64,000 nucleotides of DNA from assembly GCA_004297445.1 (NCBI GenBank), contig SCUK01000028.1, positions 17,258 to 81,257 of the forward strand, given 5' to 3'. This document shows, piece after piece, positions 16,114 to 23,945 of the stretch (the first letter of the stretch is position 1; every line of letters begins with the position of its first letter). The position numbers and the translations under genes are program-made. The notes below the pieces were generated by a model that was not told where the DNA came from, ran no database searches, and saw only the letters and a program-made list of their open reading frames with translations. The stretch comes from Anaerolineae bacterium. GTDB taxonomy: Bacteria; Chloroflexota; Anaerolineae; Anaerolineales; UBA11579.

Positions 16114-17960
16114 AAGACTGCGTTCCTCGACGCAACAATCGCTTTCCGTATCTCTTCCTCGTCGTGGTCATGCTGCTGCCCGCGTGCGCGCCATCGACTG
16201 GCGCGCCGGCTCTCGCGCCCGCAACCGCCACTCTCTTTCCCCGTCCCACGCTGACCCCCAGCCCGACCCAGCCAACGCCCACACCCGGCCCCTCGCCCAC
16301 CATCACCCCCATCCCGGCGGCGGGCGGCGTGGCACAATTTGCCTCCGGCTTGCCCGGCCGGCTGGCGTTCACCTCGTCGGTAGAGGGCCGCCGCGATATC
16401 TGGTCGGTCTCCGCCAATGGGGATGGGTTGGCCCGGCTGTTCAATCAGGCCAACGCCGAGGAAACCCAGCTGGACATCGGCCCGGGCGGGCTGGTGGTGT
16501 TTGTGATGGAACTGGAAGGGGATGCTGACCTTTACCGCCTGGGAGAGGACGGCGCCGCCGAACTCCTGCTCGCTTCAGTGGGGGCACAATCCCAACCCGT
16601 GATCGCTCCCGATGGTCTCGGGGTGGCTTTCGTAACGGACGCCTCCGGTAATAGTGACATCGCATGGCTGGACCTGGAAACGGGAGCCGTGAGCCTGCTG
16701 GTTGAGTCGCCGGCCGAGGATTTTGCGCCAGCGTTCACGCCGGACGGCGCGGCCATCGTTTTCGTTTCCGACCGCGAGGGACAACCCGACCTCTTCCGGC
16801 TGGAAATCGCAACTGGGCAGGTCGAACAACTGACAGACAGCCCCGCGGCGGAGGACGAACCCGCGGTTTCCCCGGATGGCGACTGGCTGGCGTTCACCAG
16901 CGACGAGAGCGGGACGCGCCAGGTCTACCGTTGGCGTGTGGGGCAGGGCAGCCCGCAGCAAATCACGGATGCCGAAGGCGAGTCGTGGGGCGCGCGCTGG
17001 TCGCCGGATGAGGAACGGCTGGTCTTTATTAGCACGCGGGATGGTGAACAGGAAGTGTACGGGATGGACGCAGATGGCGGTGCGGCGCAACGGCTGACCG
17101 CCGACCCGTATCTGGATGCCAGCCCCGTCTGGCTGCCCAACGGCTGGCAGCTGGCCTTTGCCTCGCGGCGCGAAGGTTCCTGGGGGTTGTACCTCATCAA
17201 TGCTGACGGCGATGGCCTGACCAACCTGACCGGCGGGCTGCCCAACCTGTATGCCGAGGCCCCGGACTGGTCGCCGGATGGCCGGCACATCCTGTTTGAT
17301 GCCGAGCGCGGCGGCAACCGCGATATCTACCTCTTTCCCGTGGGCGGGACCATCGAAGATCTGGTGCGGCTCACCGACCAGCCCGGCAATGACTGCTACC
17401 CGACGTTCTCGCCGGATGGGTCGCGCATCCTCTATATGGCGGACATTGACGACAACCGCGAAGTGTTCGTGATGGACGCGGATGGCAGAAACAAGACCCA
17501 ACTGACTGACGGCCACCCGCTGGAAGACTATGAGCCGGATTGGTCGCCGGATGGCACGCAAATCGTCTTCTCGTCGCGTCGCGAGGGCAACAGCGACCTG
17601 TACATCTTGAACGCCGATGGCAGCGACCTGCGCCCGCTGGTGGTGCGCTCCGGGTTGGACTGGCGGCCGCAATGGTCGCCCACCGGCGAGTGGATTGCCT
17701 TCGAGTCCTACCATGGCGGCAGCGCCAATGTCTACATCGTCCGGCCGGACGGCAGCGACCTGACCCAACTGACCGACTTTGAACTGGATGCCGGCCATCC
17801 CACCTGGTCTCTGGATGGGGCACAGTTGGCGTTCCACTCCAATTTTGAGGGCTACTGGGAACTCTATGTAATGCGTATCGAGGACCCCGGCCAATTGTTG
17901 CACATTCCCACGCTTAGCCTGCGTAACCTGCTGCCGGCCTGGGGGCCGGTGGCCCCATAG
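16110..17960 (+). CDS. TolB-like beta-propeller lipoprotein
   Basis: The 616-residue protein starts at GTG in the overlap GTGA with sbcD. It has a signal peptide with a lipobox-like LLPAC, a Thr/Pro-rich linker (to about residue 70), then twelve PD40/WD40-like blades. Each has a core like SPDGxxLAF(T/S)SxRxG followed by xDIYxxxxDG. Twelve blades could fold as two six-bladed propellers. Such proteins are anchored outside and bind partners or peptides; this one has no protease domain. Despite the operon layout, a link to SbcD function is not evident. Confidence 0.85.
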   Translation: MKDCVPRRNNRFPYLFLVVVMLLPACAPSTGAPALAPATATLFPRPTLTPSPTQPTPTPGPSPTITPIPAAGGVAQFASGLPGRLAFTSSVEGRRDIWSVSANGDGLARLFNQANAEETQLDIGPGGLVVFVMELEGDADLYRLGEDGAAELLLASVGAQSQPVIAPDGLGVAFVTDASGNSDIAWLDLETGAVSLLVESPAEDFAPAFTPDGAAIVFVSDREGQPDLFRLEIATGQVEQLTDSPAAEDEPAVSPDGDWLAFTSDESGTRQVYRWRVGQGSPQQITDAEGESWGARWSPDEERLVFISTRDGEQEVYGMDADGGAAQRLTADPYLDASPVWLPNGWQLAFASRREGSWGLYLINADGDGLTNLTGGLPNLYAEAPDWSPDGRHILFDAERGGNRDIYLFPVGGTIEDLVRLTDQPGNDCYPTFSPDGSRILYMADIDDNREVFVMDADGRNKTQLTDGHPLEDYEPDWSPDGTQIVFSSRREGNSDLYILNADGSDLRPLVVRSGLDWRPQWSPTGEWIAFESYHGGSANVYIVRPDGSDLTQLTDFELDAGHPTWSLDGAQLAFHSNFEGYWELYVMRIEDPGQLLHIPTLSLRNLLPAWGPVAP

Positions 17961-18009
17961 CCGGCCTGCATGGGCCGAATATTCTCATATTTGACGGACA
18001 TTCGACCTC

Positions 18010-18064
18010 TTGACAGCAGATTAACTAGTCATTAGAATGTGGTACGAATTAGTTGCGCGCGCAA
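18010..18064 (+). promoter_or_regulatory. MarR gene promoter with palindromic operator candidate
   Basis: TTGACA (18010-18015), 17 bases, TAGAAT (18033-18038). The perfect palindrome TTGCGCGCGCAA lies at 18053-18064, about eight bases past the expected start of transcription, a usual place for autorepression by a MarR dimer. Confidence 0.6.
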
Positions 18065-18103
18065 TAGTTTACCGATGCACAATCCCGCGCGTGACGAAAT
18101 CTG

Positions 18104-18556
18104 ATGCTACTCATGAAGCCCACTGACATTCAGAAACAATACCGCCTTATTCACGATGTGTATGTATTGATGGATTATGGGGATACGGCTGTCTTGAGCG
18201 AGTACGAACTCACTGCCTCTCAAATGTCCGTTCTGCGCCAACTGGATGACCGCGAAGGCCGCCGCCTGACCACCATCAGCGAGCGCGTCATGCGTTCCAA
18301 GAGCGCCATCACCCGGATTATTGACATCCTGGAAGCCAAGGGGCTGGTCTCCCGTGTGGGGGACCCGGAAGACCGCCGCGCTCAGCGCGTGGTGCTAACT
18401 TCCAAAGGCACTCGTTTTCGCGAAGAAGTCAATCGCAAGCACCTGCACTCGCTGGATGGGAGATTCAACGTATTGGAGGAAAGCGAGCAGGCCGCACTGA
18501 TGAACTTGCTGAACAAATTGCGGGTGGGGCTGGTGGAGTACCTGAACCCCAAGTAG
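18104..18556 (+). CDS. MarR family transcriptional regulator
   Basis: The 150-residue winged-helix protein has the MarR recognition region TTISERVMRSKSAITRIIDILEAKGLV and the wing signature DPEDRRAQRVVLTSKG. It would bind DNA as a dimer and respond to a small ligand. It is separated from the sugar transport genes by 113 bases, so it may regulate them, itself, or both. The palindrome in its own leader suggests autorepression. The start could also be the ATG at 18113. Confidence 0.9.
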   Translation: MLLMKPTDIQKQYRLIHDVYVLMDYGDTAVLSEYELTASQMSVLRQLDDREGRRLTTISERVMRSKSAITRIIDILEAKGLVSRVGDPEDRRAQRVVLTSKGTRFREEVNRKHLHSLDGRFNVLEESEQAALMNLLNKLRVGLVEYLNPK

Positions 18557-18669
18557 ATGGCCTGTGTTCGTGCGGCGCATTTTCGTGCACCGCCCGAAGG
18601 GCAGGAGGCATCGGCAGCCTCCCGCTCGGCAAATCAAACCCTGTAGACTAGTTTCGGAGGAAGTAAAAA

Positions 18670-19917
18670 ATGAAAAACAAGCTTTTTGGGCTTTTGGCCC
18701 TGCTGGTCATCGCCAGCCTGGTGCTCGCCGCCTGCGGGCCCACCGGCGCGACCGAAGAACCCACCGGTGAAGAACCGGCGGCAACAGAACCCGCTGGTGA
18801 AGAACCGGCGGCAACAGAAGAACCGGCGGCAGCCGAGCCGGTCACCATCACCCTGTGGCACTCGCTGAAGGATTCCGAGACCGCAGGTCTCACCGAAATC
18901 ATCAACGCCTTCACCGCAGCCAACCCGCACGTGACGTTCGATGTCCTCTTCGTCCCGTTCGATGACCTGCGCAACAAGTTCGAGACGGCCGCCGCCACCG
19001 GCGAAGGCCCCGACCTGTTGATTGGCGCCGATGACTGGGGTCCGGCGTTGTTTGACGCCCTGCTCGTGGCTGACGTTTCGGACGTGCCGACCGAAAACGT
19101 CAATGCCGCTGCTTTGGGTGTTGGTCAATACAATGGCGCTCAGGTTGAGTTGCCCTACGTGCTGAAGGGCGTGGTGTTGTACCGCAACACCGCCATCCAG
19201 CCGGAAGCCGCCACCTCCTTTGGAGACCTGAAGGCCAAGGCTGAAGCCGCCACCACTGGCGACACCTATGGTGCGTTGCTGGAAATCGGCAGCTTCTTCT
19301 CGTTCGCTCACCTGTATGGGCAGGGCGGCGCGTTGATGAATGCTGACGGCACCCCCGCCTTCAACACCGAAGCCGGCGCTGCCTGGCTCGCCATGCTGGC
19401 CGACTTCAAGGCCCTCGGCGCTGACTCCTGGTACTCCGACAATGACATCAACCTGTTCAAGGAAGGTAAAGTGGGTTGGGTCATCGACGGCACCTGGAAC
19501 CTGGCTTCCTTCTCCGAAGCCCTGGGTGAGAACCTGGCCATCGATGCCTGGCCGACGGGCATGAGCGGTTTCGTTCAGACGGGCGCCATCATGTTGAGCG
19601 CCAACTCTGATGAAGCCACCGCGACTGCCGCCAAGTCCTTCCTCGCCTATCTGCTCGGCGCGGAAGCCCAGGCCGCCTTCTACGCCTCTGATGATGCCTT
19701 CATCCCCAGCAACACCACTGTTGCCGTGGATGACCCGCTGCGCGCCCAGGCCCTCACGGCCTTCGGCGGTGGCACGGCATGGATCGTCACTCCCAAGATG
19801 GGCGCTTACTGGGGCCCGACCGAGACCCTGATCAAGACCGTGATCGATGAGGGTACCGACGTCACCGAAGCCCTGAACACTGCTGAACAGGGCGTCAACG
19901 ATGCACTCAACCAGTAA
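18670..19917 (+). CDS. malE: ABC sugar transporter, substrate-binding lipoprotein (maltose type)
   Basis: The 415-residue extracytoplasmic binding protein has lipobox VLAAC (Cys at about 20) and a linker made of repeated EEPAATE units. The mature family-1 solute-binding fold opens with ITLWHSLKDSE and carries VPFDDLRNKFE, INLFKEGKVGWVIDGTWN and a helical C-terminus. The neighbours (two MalFG-type permeases and two GH13 enzymes) point to malto-oligosaccharides. GGAGGAAG precedes the ATG. A stem-loop after the stop probably reduces read-through, giving more binding protein than permease. Confidence 0.9.
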   Translation: MKNKLFGLLALLVIASLVLAACGPTGATEEPTGEEPAATEPAGEEPAATEEPAAAEPVTITLWHSLKDSETAGLTEIINAFTAANPHVTFDVLFVPFDDLRNKFETAAATGEGPDLLIGADDWGPALFDALLVADVSDVPTENVNAAALGVGQYNGAQVELPYVLKGVVLYRNTAIQPEAATSFGDLKAKAEAATTGDTYGALLEIGSFFSFAHLYGQGGALMNADGTPAFNTEAGAAWLAMLADFKALGADSWYSDNDINLFKEGKVGWVIDGTWNLASFSEALGENLAIDAWPTGMSGFVQTGAIMLSANSDEATATAAKSFLAYLLGAEAQAAFYASDDAFIPSNTTVAVDDPLRAQALTAFGGGTAWIVTPKMGAYWGPTETLIKTVIDEGTDVTEALNTAEQGVNDALNQ

Positions 19918-19951
19918 TCTGTGGTTGTAGCGCTGACGTAATGTTGTAAAC

Positions 19952-19992
19952 AACAGGTGGGCAGTGAAAGCTGCCCACCTGTTTGCTATAAT
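19952..19992 (+). terminator. Stem-loop between malE and malF, with possible malF -10 box
   Basis: AACAGGTGGGCAG, loop TGAAAG, CTGCCCACCTGTT: a 13-bp perfect stem followed by only a short T run, so termination may be partial. TATAAT at 19987-19992, just after the stem, may give malF its own start. Confidence 0.6.
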
Positions 19993-20078
19993 CTCCTTAT
20001 CGCTTATTTATCTGGGCCTGCTGTAACGCATTCACCCTGCATCATCCGCTTTACCAGATTGGATTACGGAGGAGCATG

Positions 20079-21260
20079 ATGGACGTACCGGTACCACTCC
20101 CGACCCCCAGCCCCACCGCCCGCCGTAAACGCGTCACTGAATCCGTGCGCGCCTGGCTTTACATCCTGCCGGCGGGCTTGCTCATGCTGGTCATCACCAT
20201 GTTCCCCCAGCTCTACCAGATGTGGATGGCCTTTACGGATTACCGTCTGGCCAATCTGCGATTCAACATCTTCAACTCTGAAACCTGGGAGAAATTTGCC
20301 CCGCCGATTGTCTGGTTCGATAACTTCGTAAAGGTCCTGACCAGCGACCTGGCGATTGAGAATTACGATTTTGTACGCCTGCTGAAGTTCAATGTCACCT
20401 GGACGATGGCCAACGTCTTCTTCCATGTCATCCTCGGCGTTGTCATTGCGCTGGCGCTTAACAACAAGGTGTTGTTTGGCCGCAAGTTCTACCGCGCGGT
20501 GTTTGTCTTGCCGTGGGCCATCCCTGGTCTCATCATCGCTTTCACCTGGCGCAACATGTTCGACCGCCGCTTCGGTGCCATTAACCAGATTATCAGCCGC
20601 ATCAACACCGCGTTTGGTACGGCCTTCCCGACCGACAACCGCTGGCTGGACGCCACCGAGCCGCCCGGCGGGGGAGGTCCCGGCATCGTGCTTTCGCTGG
20701 TGGTTATCCTTCCATTGTTAATCATGGTGTTGAATTCCCTCTACAAAGCGCGCATGCCATTCCTGCTCAAGCTGTTGCCCGTGCCCATCATTGCCTGGGT
20801 AGTGGCAGAGATGTTCAAGATGATTGTCATCTCGCCGATGGCATTCTGGGCGGTGCTCATTGCGAATATCTGGCTGGGTTGGCCGTTCATGACCGTGATT
20901 GCCACCGGCGCGCTGCAATCCATACCGGAGGAACTATACGAAGCCGCCCGCATGGATGGCGCCACCGGCTGGCAGCAACTGGTGAACATCACCCTGCCGC
21001 TGTTGCGCCCGGCCATGCTGCCCGCCATCATGGTCGGCACCATCTGGACCTTCAACAACTTCAACGTTATCTTCTTCATCACCCAGGGCGGGCCGTTTGG
21101 CCGCACCGAACTGCTGGTGACCCAGGCTTACAAACTGGTGTTCACCCAGCGGTTGTACGGCGTGGCGGCCGCGTTCAGCATTGTGGTGTTCTTCGTTCTG
21201 CTCATCATCACCCTGCTTCAAAACCGTGTGACCCGCGCCACGGAGGCCTACTATGAATAA
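20079..21260 (+). CDS. malF: ABC sugar transporter permease, MalF type
   Basis: The 393-residue inner-membrane protein has six or more membrane helices and the ABC permease EAA loop EELYEAARMDGATGWQQL near residue 290, where the ATPase docks. An extra hydrophilic and hydrophobic stretch in the middle (DATEPPGGGGPG, then two helices) makes it longer than a minimal permease. ATG at 20079 sits six bases after GGAGG; the ATG at 20076 is a close alternative. It overlaps malG by eight bases. Confidence 0.9.
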   Translation: MDVPVPLPTPSPTARRKRVTESVRAWLYILPAGLLMLVITMFPQLYQMWMAFTDYRLANLRFNIFNSETWEKFAPPIVWFDNFVKVLTSDLAIENYDFVRLLKFNVTWTMANVFFHVILGVVIALALNNKVLFGRKFYRAVFVLPWAIPGLIIAFTWRNMFDRRFGAINQIISRINTAFGTAFPTDNRWLDATEPPGGGGPGIVLSLVVILPLLIMVLNSLYKARMPFLLKLLPVPIIAWVVAEMFKMIVISPMAFWAVLIANIWLGWPFMTVIATGALQSIPEELYEAARMDGATGWQQLVNITLPLLRPAMLPAIMVGTIWTFNNFNVIFFITQGGPFGRTELLVTQAYKLVFTQRLYGVAAAFSIVVFFVLLIITLLQNRVTRATEAYYE

Positions 21261-22155
21261 CCCACGCCTTCAGGGTGTAATCAAGCAAATCCTTTTGCAG
21301 GCCTTTCTGCTTGCCGTCACCGCGGCAGTCATCTTCCCGATTTTGTGGATGGTGTCCATCGCCATCGACCCGCGCAATATTGACAAGCCGCTTGACCTCA
21401 CGCTCATTCCCCCCGGCGCCTCCTTTGAGTCGTTCCGCGCCGTGCTTTTCGACAACAACCCCCTGATGTGCAGCAATCCCGGCGATACCAGCACCTGCAT
21501 GACCTTCGGCAAACTGTTGCTCAACAGCCTGTATGTGGCAGGCGGCACGGCCCTGTTCTCCGTCATCCTTGGCGCTACCGCGGCGTATGCTTTCTCGCGC
21601 TTCCGCTTCATCGGGCGGCAGGCGGGCATGCTGGCGTTCATCGCCCTGCTCATGCTGCCGGCCACTGCCACCGTCACGCCGCTTTATGTTCTGCTGGGGC
21701 AGGTGAAACTCGGCGATGAGGTCCTTCGCTCCACCCTCATAGGCCTGGCGATTGCCTATACGTCCGGCGCATTGCCGTTTGCCATCTGGAACCTGAAGGG
21801 CTACTTTGACACTGTGCCGCAGGAGTTGGAAGAAGCCGCGCTGATTGACGGCGCCTCCGTCACCCAGGCGTTCTTCCGCATCATCCTGCCGCTCTCGCTG
21901 CCGGCGCTGGCGGTCACCGTCCTGTTGGGCTTCATGACCGGTTGGACGGAGTTTGTGCTGGCCTGGCTGTTCCTGGACGACCCGACCAAATTCACTCTGG
22001 CAATGGCGTTGCGTTCCATGCAGGGGCAGTTCACCACGCCCTGGTCCACGTTCTTTGCCATGGCGCTGCTCATGAGCATCCCACCCGTTCTGCTGTTCTT
22101 CGCCTTGCAGCGTTACATCGTCTCCGGCCTCACCGTCGGCGGCGTGAAGGGCTAG
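21253..22155 (+). CDS. malG: ABC sugar transporter permease, MalG type
   Basis: The 300-residue permease has six predicted helices and the EAA loop QELEEAALIDGASVTQAF around residue 195. A periplasm-side insertion with LMCSNPGDTSTCMT contains two cysteines that may pair. It works with malF and the binding protein. No ATP-hydrolysing subunit is in the cluster, so a shared MsmX/UgpC-like ATPase elsewhere is expected. The next gene starts two bases after its stop. Confidence 0.9.
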   Translation: MNNPRLQGVIKQILLQAFLLAVTAAVIFPILWMVSIAIDPRNIDKPLDLTLIPPGASFESFRAVLFDNNPLMCSNPGDTSTCMTFGKLLLNSLYVAGGTALFSVILGATAAYAFSRFRFIGRQAGMLAFIALLMLPATATVTPLYVLLGQVKLGDEVLRSTLIGLAIAYTSGALPFAIWNLKGYFDTVPQELEEAALIDGASVTQAFFRIILPLSLPALAVTVLLGFMTGWTEFVLAWLFLDDPTKFTLAMALRSMQGQFTTPWSTFFAMALLMSIPPVLLFFALQRYIVSGLTVGGVKG

Positions 22156-22157
22156 GT

Positions 22158-23819
22158 ATGCCCGGTTTCCCGCATCGCACAAATCAGAGGCCCTTGCAAA
22201 AGGGCCTCTTTGCGCTCGCCGCCGCGACTCTTCTGGCGGCGTGTGCAGCGCCCGGACCCACAGAGACAGTGGGCTTAAGCCCACTGTCTGAAGCGACCAG
22301 CGCCATAGCGCCAACCCCCACTGCCGCGCCCACCCTCATCCCCTATGAAAGCCCGGACTGGTTTCAGAATGCGGTGTTGTATGAAGTGTACGTGCGCTCG
22401 TTTTACGATTCGGATGGTGACGGCACAGGCGACCTGCGCGGCGTGGAGATGAAGCTGGACTACATCGAGAGTCTGGGCGCAGATGCCATCTGGCTCATGC
22501 CCATTTTCCCTTCGCCCTCGCTGCATGGCTACGACGTCACCGACTTCGTCGCCGTCAATCCGGAATACGGCACGCTGGCCGACCTGCAAAGCCTGGTTGC
22601 CGCTGCCCACGCCCGCGGCCTGCGCATCCTGCTGGACTTCGTGCCCTCGCATCTCTCGGAACAGCATCCCCTGTTCGTCGAGGCCTATGCCAATCCCGAG
22701 TCCGAGCACACCGACTGGTTCGTCTTCACCAATGACGCCAACACGCTGTACGCCGGCTTTGCCAACAACACCGAGATGCCGCGCTTCAATCACTACAACC
22801 CTGAAGTGGTGGACTACCTGAACGAGGCCGCCCTTTTCTGGCTGGACCTGGATGGCGATGGCGACTTCACCGACGGCATGGACGGCTTCCGGGTGGACAA
22901 TGCCACCTTCCCGCCGCAGGAGTTCCTGGTGAGCCTGCGCCAGGCGGTCAAGGCCGCCAACCCCGAAGCGCTGCTGCTGGGCGAAACCTGGGTGCCGGAC
23001 CCGCGTAGTTTGAGCATCTACTACCAGGACCAGTTCGATGCCCTGTTTGACTTCCCGCTGTACAGCGCGCTGCAGGGCGGCCCCAACAGCCCCGGCGATG
23101 GCGTGTTGAATGGCAAAGGCTTTGCCAGTTTGCTTGGACCGCTGTTTGAGGAGCAGGATGAACGCTACCCCGTCGAGGGTCTGCGGGTGCGCTTCATCAG
23201 CAACCATGACACCGACCGCATCGCCACCGAAGTACGCCGCGACCCAACCCGCCAGCGGCTGGCCGCCAGCCTGCTGGCCTGCCTGCCCGGCCCGCTGATG
23301 GTGTATTACGGCGAGGAAATCGGCATGCCCGGCCAGAAGGGCACCAGCCCGTGGTGGGACGCCTACCGCCGCGCCCCGCTGGATTGGTACGCCGCCGAAC
23401 AGGGTCCCGGCCAGGCCACGTGGTTCCTCCAGCCCGACCGTGACAACCAGCCGCATGACGGCATCAGCGTGGAGGAACAGGACGGCAACCCCACCAGCCT
23501 CCTTACCTGGTATCGCAGCCTGCTCGGTTTGCGGCGCAGCACCCCGGCAGTACAGGAAGGTATCGCCGCCTTCCCGGATGCCGAAGGACTCGGCAAGACC
23601 GGCCTGCTCATTCTGCGCGGTGAAGGTCCTGCCTCCGTGTTGTGCGCCTACAACTTTGGCGATGAGCCTCTGGACATCGTCGTCTCCGGCCTGCCGTTCA
23701 ACGCCGGGCAATTGCAGGACCTGCTCACCGGCCCGCCGCTGCCCGTCGAATTTGACCCCGCCGCGCCCTACACCTTCACCCTCCCGCCGCTTTCCTCCTT
23801 CTGGCTGTCCGGCGACTAG
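22158..23819 (+). CDS. GH13 alpha-amylase-type lipoprotein
   Basis: The 553-residue enzyme has a signal peptide with lipobox LLAAC (about residue 30) and would sit outside the membrane. The four GH13 regions are present: DFVPSH, GFRVDNA with the nucleophile Asp247, LLGETW with the acid Glu276, and FISNHD with Asp351. Region I has Pro-Ser in place of the usual Asn before His. A C-terminal beta domain follows. It probably cuts oligosaccharides for the adjacent transporter. The linker codons at 22265-22288 are a perfect palindrome, a likely repeat insertion. The start two bases after malG is favoured over longer frames. Confidence 0.88.
   Translation: MPGFPHRTNQRPLQKGLFALAAATLLAACAAPGPTETVGLSPLSEATSAIAPTPTAAPTLIPYESPDWFQNAVLYEVYVRSFYDSDGDGTGDLRGVEMKLDYIESLGADAIWLMPIFPSPSLHGYDVTDFVAVNPEYGTLADLQSLVAAAHARGLRILLDFVPSHLSEQHPLFVEAYANPESEHTDWFVFTNDANTLYAGFANNTEMPRFNHYNPEVVDYLNEAALFWLDLDGDGDFTDGMDGFRVDNATFPPQEFLVSLRQAVKAANPEALLLGETWVPDPRSLSIYYQDQFDALFDFPLYSALQGGPNSPGDGVLNGKGFASLLGPLFEEQDERYPVEGLRVRFISNHDTDRIATEVRRDPTRQRLAASLLACLPGPLMVYYGEEIGMPGQKGTSPWWDAYRRAPLDWYAAEQGPGQATWFLQPDRDNQPHDGISVEEQDGNPTSLLTWYRSLLGLRRSTPAVQEGIAAFPDAEGLGKTGLLILRGEGPASVLCAYNFGDEPLDIVVSGLPFNAGQLQDLLTGPPLPVEFDPAAPYTFTLPPLSSFWLSGD
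22265..22288. repeat. Palindrome inside the amylase linker
   Basis: GACAGTGGGC-TTAA-GCCCACTGTC, a perfect 24-base palindrome encoding part of the linker after the lipoprotein cysteine. Its core GGGCTTAAGCCC resembles the repeat at 43735-43750. Confidence 0.7.
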
Positions 23820-23857
23820 AGACTCCCACCCACCAACCACCCGGGTTTTCAAACCGG

Positions 23858-23889
23858 CACATCAGCACTTCAGTACATCAGCACGTCAG
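23858..23889 (+). repeat. Four tandem 8-base repeats
   Basis: Units CACATCAG, CACTTCAG, TACATCAG and CACGTCAG follow one another, with a further degenerate unit. The rest of the 126-base gap before the next gene is low-complexity and rich in GACTCCC. Confidence 0.7.
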
Positions 23890-23945
23890 CACGAATCACT
23901 TATCAGGACTTCAAGACTCCCAGACCCCAGGACTCCCCGACTCCC

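Noticed and set aside
21942..22157. Longer start for the lipoprotein amylase inside malG
   Set aside because: The extra residues overlap malG out of frame and precede a clear lipoprotein signal peptide; the ATG at 22158 fits better.
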